Shown here: positions 11,101-19,900 of the stretch, piece after piece
Numbering within the stretch: position 1 is the first letter of the stretch
Layout: each line of letters begins with the position of its first letter
Source: Beroe ovata
Lineage: Eukaryota > Ctenophora > Nuda > Beroida > Beroidae
Reading direction: 5' to 3'
DNA: 27,236 nucleotides
NCBI GenBank assembly: GCA_946803715.1
Contig: CAMPET010000011.1
Location: forward strand, 168,219 to 195,454
Notes under the pieces: model-generated
Told to the model about the DNA's origin: nothing
Seen by the model: the letters and a program-made list of their open reading frames with translations, nothing else
The model's database searches: none
Made by a program: the position numbers and the translations under genes

Positions 11101-12251
11101 CTTTTTCAGACTACATGTTGAAGAACTGTAAGAAGTCTTGCAATGCTTGTGAAGGGGAGGTGACTGATGAGGAGATTCAGCTGTGTAAGTGGAAAAGTCA
11201 ATTTCCGAAATTATATATCACTCAACAAGCCGTCTAACACTGGAGAAGGTGTACTTACTGTTTCTTTCAGCATATGAGTCTGTAAGTCAGAGTTCCACTT
11301 TGAAGAAAGCAACATTCGCTGTTGATAATGCAGACAGAACTAAGAGTCAGACAAAATGTACCAACATTGCAAAGAAGCCTGCCTGGTTCTTGTATGAGGT
11401 AGGTCTAATACAGTAATACGATGACAATATCTTACATAAGCATATTATTTTCAGAAGACATTCTTCCAATCTTCCACCTTAAAATAATTTCTATGGTCAG
11501 GTTAAGGTCAAGTCTGGAAATGAAGCCAAGATCACCAAAGTGAAAGTACTGAACCAACAGTTCAATGGAAAAGTAACTGCCAGCAAGAAGAAGATGCTGA
11601 ACAAGATGAATGGGGCAACAGTAAGTAACTTGCTGATAACAATGATCCTATAGCAGTCCGGGTCAGTAACATGTGACTCATTACCCTTTCCAGGTGCAAG
11701 TGAAGACAGCAAGTGGGTCATACAAAATGTGTGGCACAATAAGAGTCAACACTCAGTCAGGGTCAAAATCTGATCAGACGTATACAGTGGATTGTGGAGG
11801 CACTATAGGTAATTCAAAGTGTTTTTCAATTACCTCCAAAAGATATGGCTTAAAAGAATCATTCCTTATTGAATCCAATTATCACAGGAACACATGTGAT
11901 GATTGAACAGAAGACTAAGAGTTTCAAGAATAAAAACTGCCTTGATATTTATGAGGTTGAAGTCCACGGTTTTATCACTGGTAAGATCATTCTTCACACC
12001 ATGATACAGATCATGAAACAAGGATTCTTGTCAAATTGCAATAAAATAACTTTCTCCTATTTCTCTGTCCAATAGATTTTACATTTATCTGAACTAAAAA
12101 TTGATTGCCAGGAGGTGAAGACAAGAATGATGACAGGGATGAGGACAGAGAAGATGAAGAAGAAGAATGCGAGATTGATCCTGGATGCTCTGTCTGTGGT
12201 GTGAAAATGTGCCGAGATGGAGTGTGTCGCCATGAGCATATGTGTCACTAA
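5185..12251 (+). CDS. Secreted papain-like cysteine protease with four ShKT domains and a C-terminal lectin-like domain
   Basis: Twenty-one exons, all phase-consistent, encode 793 aa: 5185-5307, 5604-5755, 5860-6041, 6279-6347, 6902-7011, 7281-7419, 7707-7807, 8088-8233, 8460-8554, 8704-8769, 9001-9066, 10092-10250, 10412-10561, 10686-10748, 10917-11006, 11110-11184, 11271-11398, 11501-11620, 11694-11808, 11888-11980, 12112-12251. Residues 1-17 are a signal peptide. Residues about 42-150 resemble an I29 inhibitory propeptide. The mature C1A domain starts near LDWR (168) and keeps the oxyanion Gln180, catalytic Cys186 (QGSCGSCW), the GCRGG motif, His324 (SNHAV) and Asn340 (NSWG). An Asp/Gly/Asn linker leads to ShKT domains at 398-433, 450-486, 498-538 and 548-584, each with six cysteines, separated by acidic linkers. 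Residues about 596-747 resemble a fucolectin/F5-8C-type fold (four Cys, ending LDIYEVEVHG). The tail is acidic, then rich in Cys. The likely role is extracellular or lysosomal proteolysis targeted by the accessory domains. Domain identities are read from motifs; the lectin-like call is the least certain. Confidence 0.9.
6149..6211. repeat. 21-bp tandem repeat, three units
   Basis: Three units of 21 bp (6149-6169, 6170-6190, 6191-6211) each start TTGACACCAC, with degenerate relatives upstream at about 6072-6117. The array lies in protease intron 3. Confidence 0.8.
6348..6901 (+). other. Protease intron 4
   Basis: This 554-bp intron is bounded by GTGCGT and CCCAG. It contains CpG-rich words (GCGCGGCGCGG near 6649, GTGCGCGCAC near 6678) similar in style to the CpG-rich element at 12566-12875. 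No gene is visible. Confidence 0.5.
7611..7675. repeat. Fragment of a dispersed CpG-rich repeat
   Basis: GCGCGCCCCT-A-TTCTACT (7611-7628), TGAACTGAAA just after, and a 21-bp block (7655-7675) occur in the same order at 12688-12724 and 12809-12829. The 21-bp blocks match at 17 of 21 positions by eye. Shared order in two unrelated non-coding places indicates a dispersed element. This copy is in protease intron 6. Confidence 0.55.
7833..7923. repeat. 13-bp minisatellite, seven units
   Basis: Seven contiguous 13-bp units have the consensus GTTGCTAGGAACC, with one or two substitutions each; an eighth partial unit follows at 7924. The unit resembles an X-box half-site pair (GTTGC ... GGAAC). It lies in protease intron 7. 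Confidence 0.9.
9298..9507. repeat. 51-57-bp tandem repeat, four units
   Basis: Units 9298-9348, 9349-9405, 9406-9456 and 9457-9507 each begin (G/A)GTTCACACCT and end (A/G)ATTTC..AATCTC or close variants. The end of each unit holds a short inverted pair (GAGATT/AATCTC). Three units are 51 bp and one is 57 bp. Confidence 0.9.
9913..10007. repeat. 13-bp and 15-bp tandem repeats
   Basis: Five copies of ACCTCATACCAAT (9913-9977, the fourth with one change) run directly into two copies of ACACTCGTTCTCAAT (9978-10007). The array lies about 85 bp before the exon 12 acceptor of the protease gene. Confidence 0.9.
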
Positions 12252-12565
12252 GTATGTAAAAGACAATGACTGGTATATGCACACCTGGACCAAAAACGGA
12301 TGTAATGAAAAAGCTTGCACCGTAGCATGTAATTGCAATGCACATTTTTGATGAAATAATACACTTTCATTGTCTATTCAAGTCTTTCTGGCCTATGGGT
12401 CAGCAGTCCAGTTTTTGACTGTCTGTCTTTGGCAAAGATGGACACATGATTTTGAACCCAAGTTTCCATGCATTTCTCTAGCATTCATGTAGCATTCATA
12501 GATAGACCCATGCGTGATGCGCATGCCAGTTCCTAGCCTCAGTTTATCACTATCCCTATATCGAA

Positions 12566-12875
12566 ATGAATAAATAAATAAATATAAATAAAAGGATAAT
12601 GGTATCCCATCGCGCGCGCCTTCAACGGCCTTCGATGAAGGCGCGCGCGCCGCGCGCAAGAAACAGTGGATATATAACATCCGGCAAGCGCGCCCCTGTT
12701 CTACTTATACTCATTGAACTGAAAACTCGTAGCAAGGAGAAACCACGGAAACGCGCAGCGCGCGCGGAGGAGAGATCGCGATCAAAACGCGCAGCGCGCG
12801 GAGTATTTGGGTCATGCAACGCGGGAACAACAGAGTTGCTTGAAGACAAACAGTTTTATTTATTTATTTATTTAT
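12566..12875. mobile_element. CpG-rich element flanked by inverted AAATA runs
   Basis: A TAAA-rich run on the left (about 12569-12594) faces its complement TTTATTTATTTA on the right (12855-12875). Between them is sequence very rich in GCGCGC, in contrast to its AT-rich surroundings, with AAACGCGCAGCGCGCG occurring twice (near 12749 and 12785). Parts recur at 7611-7675. A non-autonomous repeat is likely; the class is unknown. Confidence 0.45.
12611..12649. repeat. Perfect 14-bp hairpin with 11-nt loop
   Basis: CGCGCGCGCCTTCA (12611-12624) is the exact reverse complement of 12636-12649, separated by an 11-nt loop. The stem is almost entirely G/C. The hairpin sits inside the CpG-rich element. 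Confidence 0.85.
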
Positions 12876-13463
12876 GACTCACAAGTACTTAATTTAAATT
12901 CACCACCCAAATTTTTTAAAAACTAGACATGATTTGACGTATTTTTAGGCGCTGATTCTAAATCACCCAATGTGATGTAGGGTGAAAATGCTTCCCTGGT
13001 GAGTTATGGGCGGAAAACTGAATTGGTCAATTGACCAGACATTTTTCCACTTAATCACCAGATGAACAGCGTGCAGTGGTGATGTCAGATTTCATCTGAC
13101 GTCCATTTATTCTATTTATTCAAAAATCTTTTCAAGTCACACTTCTCTAGCAATATACCAGAGCAGTGATGCATTGGCAAAAATGTACAAATCTACATCA
13201 ATTGGATGTCAGATGATAACAAAATGTGATCCAAATGTTAACCAATTGTTATTCAAATGCAAATGAATAGAATCATTGACTTGATCACTGCATATATCAA
13301 CTTTATGACACTTTGGCACCTATTTGCCTGGTGATCTTGGCTCAGTTAAGGCAAGCTACTAGCAAATTCTTGACAAACAACACTTATTGGGTCAGACAAC
13401 TGTTAATTGTGTCCCTTTGACATTTTATAGGGTAAATCTATATGTCAGGAATGCAAATGTATT

Positions 13464-14501
13464 ATGGCACCTGATCAGTTGATCCAAGTAGAAAGGGTGA
13501 AGGACTTGTCAGTAGATGATTTTGTAGCAAATTATCTAAACAAATGTGTTCCTGTCATTATTGAAGATTACATTTCCTCCTGGCCAGCATCGAATTGGAC
13601 ATTAAGCTCTTTAAAAGAAAAGGCTGGACACAGGAAAGTTTTTGTAAGAAGGAACACCAATGTATTTGACTATAAAGTAGGCCAGAAATATAATATTGAA
13701 TCAATGAACTTTGAGGATTACATTTCCAACATACAAAAAGGGAACAAGAAAGCTTCCTCATCATATCTGGCAGTTCAGAATATCAAGAAATCTTTTCCTG
13801 AGCTATGCAATGACCTTGATTTACCTGAGTATATTGGCAAGGTGCATGGGGGACCTTTTCTTTGGATAGCAAATGAAGGGCACTATGAATTTTGTCATTT
13901 TGACCCTGATGATAATTTCCTCATTGTATTCGCTGGAATGAAGCATGTACGTCTTTATGAGAGTGATATTCAAAACATGTATCCTAATGAACTTGGTTCC
14001 AAAGGAAAGACAATTCAATCACAAGTGGATTGTGATAATCCTGATTTGGTCAAGTATCCGAGATTCAAAAACTCTTCCGGATACGAATGCTCTGTTTGCC
14101 CTGGAGAAATGTTATTTTTTCCAGCATTTTGGTGGCATCAGGTGACCTCAGTCAAAACTACAATTTCAGTGAATATTTTCTTTGGCAATAAGGGTACCAA
14201 TGTCTATTTATCTAAAGTCATGAGTGGAAGTCAGTGGCCTAGTTTTAGATACTGGCTTTTGAACATTATTGAGCAGAATAAAGAGAAAGAAAGTTTCAAA
14301 CGAATATTGATGTATTTACCACTATGCATCAAAAACTTCATTTTAAAACAATGGCATGAAATCCCTGATGATAAGCAGCTACTCAGCCTCACACAAACTG
14401 TTCTTGAGTATCTTGGACTGCAAGGGTTACCTGAAATAAGTGAGGATGAAGCAAAGCATGCTCCACCTCTCAAGATCAGAGGACTTTTGTGGAGATCATG
14501 A
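13464..14501 (+). CDS. JmjC/cupin_8-domain Fe(II)/2-oxoglutarate hydroxylase, TYW5-like
   Basis: A single uninterrupted reading frame encodes 345 aa. The early VPVIIEDYISSWPAS segment is typical of the cupin_8 (JmjC) family start. The iron-binding triad is visible as His145 and Asp147 (CHFDPDDNF) and His225 (WWHQV). Lys160 in GMKHVRLY is the likely 2-oxoglutarate-binding lysine. The stretch DCDNPDLVKYPRF ... YECSVCPGEMLFFPAFWWH closely resembles TYW5, the wybutosine hydroxylase acting on tRNA-Phe, and related HSPBAP1/JMJD-type enzymes. The family is secure; the substrate is not. The C-terminal 100 residues are helical-looking and I do not recognise them. The gene has no introns although its neighbours do, and no AATAAA is seen before the next gene 150 bp downstream. 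The start is the first ATG ahead of the conserved region. Confidence 0.9.
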   Translation: MAPDQLIQVERVKDLSVDDFVANYLNKCVPVIIEDYISSWPASNWTLSSLKEKAGHRKVFVRRNTNVFDYKVGQKYNIESMNFEDYISNIQKGNKKASSSYLAVQNIKKSFPELCNDLDLPEYIGKVHGGPFLWIANEGHYEFCHFDPDDNFLIVFAGMKHVRLYESDIQNMYPNELGSKGKTIQSQVDCDNPDLVKYPRFKNSSGYECSVCPGEMLFFPAFWWHQVTSVKTTISVNIFFGNKGTNVYLSKVMSGSQWPSFRYWLLNIIEQNKEKESFKRILMYLPLCIKNFILKQWHEIPDDKQLLSLTQTVLEYLGLQGLPEISEDEAKHAPPLKIRGLLWRS

Positions 14502-14638
14502 TTGTATATTTTGAGAGTGGTGACTTTTGGGATTAACTTGGGGCATTACTTTATGATCATTTTTTTCATAGATGATGAAGAAGTGTAACCTCTATTCGGT
14601 TTATGGATGATTTTAAATGATCTATATTATATTACTTA

Positions 14639-14651
14639 AAAACCTTTCAGG
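14639..14651 (+). promoter_or_regulatory. Splice-acceptor-like tract one base before the RETSAT ATG
   Basis: AACCTTTCAG ends at 14650, followed by G and the ATG at 14652. It resembles a 3' splice site and lies in a 150-bp gap between two same-strand genes. It could receive a spliced leader or end a 5'UTR intron. Confidence 0.5.
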
Positions 14652-16601
14652 ATGGAGATTGCCATCTATGGACTCACACTTGTAGTTCTACTTTACTACC
14701 TCTTTGTGTCAAATGTTCCCTTATTTTACAAAACATTACTTGGAATCATACCTGTCACACTTGCAGGACTAAAATACTTTCACAAAGAAGTTGGTTGGAT
14801 TTTTTATCCTGCCCTTGGAAGCAAAAATCCATTTGCTGCTGATGCTAGAACTACCAGAAAGCCCTATATGAGGGACCATCATAAAAGGGATGCAATAATA
14901 AAGCAGTCATTCACTCCTCATAAGGTTGCAGGACAAAAGTTTGATGCTGTAGTTGTGGGAAGTGGTATTGGTGGCTTAACAGTGGCTGCAATTCTTTCAA
15001 AAGTGGGAAAAAGAGTTTTGGTTTTGGAGCAGCATGACCAGGCTGGTGGATGCTGCCACACGTTCATTGACAAGAAGTATGAATTCGATGTAGGGATTCA
15101 TTACATTGGTGAGATAAATCAAGGTCGGTATAACCGAGTGCTGGTTGATCAGATAACTGATGGACAACTAGAGTGGGCTCCACTCATGAACCCCTTTGAT
15201 CGTGTAACTATTGGATTTGGTGATGAAATGAGAGAGTTCCCTATTTATTACAATTTGGAGAGATTTGGAAAGGAATTAAAGGAGGTTTTTGCAGCAGAAG
15301 ATCATAAAGCAATAGATGACTACATAAAACTAGTCAAAGAGTATTCAAACACCCCAAAAGTGATGACAGCAATGATGAAGTTTCTACCATTGTCTTTAAC
15401 GAAGCTTCTTATCAACCTCGGATGTTTCAAGACTGAAATTGACAAATTCAGGGAAACGACTGCTTCCGTTATAAAAGGGTTGACAAAGAATGAAGAGTTA
15501 CAAACTGTATTTACTTACTCTTGGGGTGACTATGCAACAGAACCAGAGATATCCTCATTCAAGACACAGGCTGCACTGATGTCTCATTTTGGGGGGACAG
15601 GAGGGTGGTATCCAGTTGGAGGAGCATCTGAAATAGCACTCAACATCATCCCAGTAATTGAGAGAAGTGGTGGTATGGTCCTTGTGAATGCAAAGGTTGA
15701 GAAAGTTGTTACATCCAATGCCCATGTAGTTCTCGGTGTGCAAGTTGCACGGAAAGATGAACCACACTTCATTGAATGTCCCGTGGTTGTTTCGGCAGTT
15801 GGTGTTAAGAACACTATTAGTTCATTGCTTGAACCGAAAATCGTCACCGAATCTGCCTATTTCTCTAGATTATCGCAAAATCTTCATCTCAGAGCTGGTA
15901 TTGGCGGTATGAATGTATTCCTTGGTCTAAATAAGAGTGGCAAGGAGCTCGACCTTAAACCGCAGAATACTTGGGCATTTATAAACAAGAGTGCCGCCAT
16001 GGCTGGGACTTCCTGTGACTATTTTCTCCAGGACGACCCGTTGGATGCTGCAGATAAAGGTGTTCCACTTCTCTTCATATCATTTCCGAGTGAAAAAGAT
16101 CCAAACTGGAGCTCTGATCCTGATAGACAGAACAAGAGCACAGTTGCCATAGTAACGCTTGCCAACTGGAAGTGGTTTGAATCGTGGGATAATAAGCCAG
16201 TCAAGAGGAGAGGAGATGAATATGAGAGAGCTAAGAAGGTGCTGGGAGAGCAGATGATTCATCAAACTTGTCAACTCTTCCCACAGATTCAGGACTGTAT
16301 TGACTATGTTGACATTGGAACTCCAGTAACAAATAATCACTACATTTCGTCCACAAAAGGAGAGATCTATGGACTTGACCACAATGCTGAGAGATTTTCC
16401 CCTGAGTCCTATGCTTCCCTCCGTCCTGAAACGGATGTCACTGGATTGTTCATGAGTGGACAGGATGTTCTGATGTGTGGGTTCACTGGGGCTCTCATGG
16501 GCGGGGTTCTCACTTCTTGCGCCATGCTCAAACGAGATCTCTTCAAAGATATTTGGCAACTGAGGAAAACATCTTACACGGATACCCGGAAACAGTCGTG
16601 A
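14652..16601 (+). CDS. RETSAT: All-trans-retinol 13,14-reductase (retinol saturase)
   Basis: A single frame of 649 aa (the human enzyme is about 610) with all hallmarks of the RetSat/phytoene-desaturase-like FAD oxidoreductases. An N-terminal hydrophobic segment (residues 5-40) should anchor it in the ER membrane. The Rossmann FAD motif follows (Gly103-x-Gly105-x-x-Gly108 in VVGSGIGGLT), then LEQHDQAGGCCHTF and FDVGIHYIGEI. The middle carries the PVGGASEIALNIIPVIERSGG motif of the family, and the C-terminal FAD-contact region is GLFMSGQDVLMCGFTGALMGG. The enzyme saturates the 13-14 double bond of all-trans-retinol. The gene is intronless here, while vertebrate RETSAT has many introns. It follows the JmjC gene by 150 bp on the same strand. 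Confidence 0.95.
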   Translation: MEIAIYGLTLVVLLYYLFVSNVPLFYKTLLGIIPVTLAGLKYFHKEVGWIFYPALGSKNPFAADARTTRKPYMRDHHKRDAIIKQSFTPHKVAGQKFDAVVVGSGIGGLTVAAILSKVGKRVLVLEQHDQAGGCCHTFIDKKYEFDVGIHYIGEINQGRYNRVLVDQITDGQLEWAPLMNPFDRVTIGFGDEMREFPIYYNLERFGKELKEVFAAEDHKAIDDYIKLVKEYSNTPKVMTAMMKFLPLSLTKLLINLGCFKTEIDKFRETTASVIKGLTKNEELQTVFTYSWGDYATEPEISSFKTQAALMSHFGGTGGWYPVGGASEIALNIIPVIERSGGMVLVNAKVEKVVTSNAHVVLGVQVARKDEPHFIECPVVVSAVGVKNTISSLLEPKIVTESAYFSRLSQNLHLRAGIGGMNVFLGLNKSGKELDLKPQNTWAFINKSAAMAGTSCDYFLQDDPLDAADKGVPLLFISFPSEKDPNWSSDPDRQNKSTVAIVTLANWKWFESWDNKPVKRRGDEYERAKKVLGEQMIHQTCQLFPQIQDCIDYVDIGTPVTNNHYISSTKGEIYGLDHNAERFSPESYASLRPETDVTGLFMSGQDVLMCGFTGALMGGVLTSCAMLKRDLFKDIWQLRKTSYTDTRKQS

Positions 16602-16713
16602 AGCCTTAGTGTTTTTAGAGAACAAAAATTAATCCTTTTATACCCATTATATTTGCGTTCAGATCAGTCTCGTACCTATTTCTTAATCGTTTTTAAAATT
16701 TTGATTGCTGTAG

Positions 16714-16719
16714 ATTAAA
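16714..16719 (+). terminator. ATTAAA polyadenylation signal of RETSAT
   Basis: ATTAAA, the commonest variant polyadenylation signal, lies 113 bp after the RETSAT stop in AT-rich sequence and before the next ATG at 16935. Confidence 0.4.
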
Positions 16720-16934
16720 GTAACATTTTATTTTTTGAAGTTTTTAGAATATTGAGAATGGATTGAAAGTTGTATCATCATAATACTATGAAACTAACCA
16801 ACATAACATATTAACTCCCATTATGAAATCAGACATAAAGATTGTCATCTGTAAAGTGTGAGCCTATCATTGTAAGTCCCATATCGTATCACAACAATCA
16901 GCATTCAGCAATTCTCACAATATCATAGAATGAC

Positions 16935-19900
16935 ATGGTCATCAATGTCGATGACGCATGGGCTGAGGATGAGCTTGAGCGACAACTCAGATCATTGACT
17001 CCTATTGATTGCTTGGAGGAAGCCGAACAGAAGTTAAATCAACTTAGACTCTCCTGTGATGAAGAAATCAGAGGTCAGCTATCAACTAATTTGATAACCA
17101 TTAATTGTAGAAGACCATTTCATACATGATAGGAAATGTGTTGGAATTGAAAATATCATTGCACGAGTAACCTAATGCTGATTCTTTTCAGCACTTCAAA
17201 ACGTTGGCTTGGGGTCAACAGCTGAGGAAGAAAAGCTTCCTGATTCGGCCGAATCTTTCTTCTCTCTCATTCAACACAACAACGGAGTGATTGAGCAAGA
17301 ATTGGAGGACTGCCAAGCTCTTCTCAATATTCAGGTTCGGTACTGTCAATATATGTGTCATTATAAGGTTAATGACAACGAAGATAATTACCTAGCTCAA
17401 GGATGTCTCTAGCTGTAGGTACATTCTGTTATTCTGTTCATCTTGAATTTCATCTTGAATCTTGCAGTGACTTACGAGGAGAGTGCGTACCTAGTGGTTA
17501 AATGTACACCCCTGCCAATGGTACATTGTGTCATTAGTAGTATAAGATTGTCTCCCCCGAGCCACTTGGTCTCTCACTACCGATGTATGCTACAGGCCAC
17601 TTGGTCTCTCACTCATATGCTACAGACCACTTGGTCTCTCACTCNATACCTTCTGGCTGTTTTCGTGATACGTGCTCGCCCTCACTGCGTTCGTGCATTA
17701 TCGCACGTATCCCTCACGCCAGAAGGTATTATTTAATTATAACAAACGCTATCATGCTGCTCGCACATCGAATACAGAATCAAAAGAAACTGCTCACGCT
17801 GGTCTTATCACTGGTTCGCCTATGTACCTATGTATTTTATACCTGGACCAGAACAATTGGGTAATTGGATATTGTTACTTTATTCCCTCTCAGGTGGATT
17901 TTTGTAGCAATTACCAAGAATCGGAGTGTGGAAGTGAAGATGCTTCTTACTGGGAAGAGGAGCTTAATCTTAACCAAGTGTGCTCTGAAGACATTCAGAT
18001 TGCGAAACCAGATGAGGTGGGCTCAGTTTGATATTGATTTCGAGACTTGACAATCATGAGCTTTAAATCAGGAAATAAGTGCTGTCGTCCCATTTCTAGA
18101 GGCAACTCTCAGGTTGGGAGTGCTGATGAAGATGATAAGTCGAGTCCGGAGCCAATTCCTAACATACAGAGCTACCGCGTGGAATTTCAAGCAGATCTGC
18201 CAATTTACCAGGTGAATCGTCCGACAGGGTTATTAAAAGTATTCGGTTATGATTTGTAGCATGCTCCCTGTGAAGTTAGTAATAATCACACATTGACACA
18301 TCCACATATAACAGGTTTCAGAGTTGGTCCCTGCAGAAAAACACGAAGATCAACGGCAGATGGAAGCGGAAGCGCAAAAAGTGAGAGTTGAGAGGGAGAG
18401 GGAGAGGAATGAAAATATGAGGAAAGAGAGGGAAAGGCTGGAGCAGTTACAACAGGTTTGAATTAGCCCGAATTTCATGAAATCTTGGGGTGGTGGGTTT
18501 CCCTGAGAAGGTATAATGAGCTTGGTACACCTATAATACTATACCTAGTACTATTACGGTCTTGTAGTTAACCCCTTGCAGGAAGAACTGAGAAAGATAG
18601 AGGAGGAGGTGAGACTGGCTGAGGAAGAGCTAAAGAGGGAAATGGCGGCTCATGAACAGAAGATGAGAGAGCTAACTGAGCAGCAAGAAGTAGAGAGAAA
18701 ACGTCACCAGGAAGCTGAGAGGGGAAGGCAGGAGGAGATGAGGGTGAAGAAACGAGAATCGGCCACTAAAATTCAGGCTCACTTCCGAGGAATGAGGTGG
18801 TTGCACAATTTGTAAATCTCCAAAATCTGGTTTGCCGATCGTTGAGAACATTGGATCTTGTCTTAGACCTTAATTCGTTTCTTTTTCAGAACACGGAAGA
18901 TTCATCAAGAAAACGTCCAGCGAAAGATTGAGGAGAAGAGAAATCAACTTCTTGAGGAGAAACTTCGCTTCTATGAAGAAGTAATTCGTCAGGAGAAGGC
19001 TGCAGTTGAGGCTGAGATTGAGGCTAAGCGGCAGGAGGAAGAAGAAAAGAAACGAGCTGAAGCTCGAGCAGAGGAAATTCGCCTGAGACATCTGGAGAAG
19101 GAGAGATTGCGGCGAGAGGAGGCGGAGAAGAAGTTGGCTGAGTTAAAAGACATGGAGAAGGCGAAGAAAGCTGATGAGGAAGAAAGATCAAAACACATGG
19201 CTGATCAGTCCATGCATTGGCTCCAAAACAACATATCTGAGAATAATCTCAGTGGTAATCTTAACTCTATCGTGAATGAGGATGCGAAGGTTCAGAATGC
19301 TGAAGATCATCCTGGTGCAAAGTTTCCTACCAATGATTTCAACACGTATGACTCAAGTCAGTCAAATAATCTGAATAAATCCGTTGTGGACAATCATAAC
19401 ATGAATCACAGAGTTGAAGTAGAAAATAAGCAGCAAAACGTTGTGGATGAGAACGACAATTCCAAAAAGTCTAGGCCTTCATTTTTCGAGAACATTACTA
19501 GCAAAGCCAAAAATCTCTTTAGCAGTAGACAAAGTGCTGACTTCTCTGAGCCCACTCAGGTCGATGAATGTAAAATTAACAATCGAACTGCTCATGGAGT
19601 TGAAAAGGAACGTGAATCTATTCACCATGAAACTGTGACAAATACACCAGAGAATGAATTCAGACTTGCAGTCAGTGTCACTACTCAGAACAATCTTGTT
19701 GTTGGTAATTGTGAGGCTGTTAAAACTGAGGAAGTACCCGAAATGCAAGTTTCAGACGAGAGAAAAGATGGACCATCGTACAGTCAACCTTCACATGATT
19801 CAAATTCAACCATCAGTCCTCCAATTAACTGTCCTACTGAAACGCCAATCATACGATTTCAGTCGAAAACCACCGATAGTAACTCACTGTTACTCAGTCT

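Larger units (their letters stand above)
12252..13463. other. Intergenic region between protease and JmjC genes
   Basis: This 1.2-kb spacer contains a weak AATAAT (12355-12360) about 100 bp after the protease stop, the CpG-rich element at 12566-12875, a perfect palindrome TGGTCAATTGACCA (13024-13037) and the inverted pair GTCAGAT/ATCTGAC (13084-13100). No gene is supported. TATGTCAG at 13441-13448 is a possible acceptor upstream of the next ATG. Confidence 0.5.
17335..17893 (+). other. Repeat-bearing intron 2 of LRRIQ1-like gene
   Basis: This 559-bp intron contains the short repeats at 17561-17643, an ambiguous base (N) at 17645 and the hairpin at 17646-17729. The N shows that the assembly is uncertain here. 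No coding sequence is supported. Confidence 0.6.

Noticed and set aside
12599-12877. Arg/Ala-rich open frames over the CpG-rich element
   Set aside because: Open frames on both strands follow from GCG/CGC repeats. There is no start context or recognisable domain.
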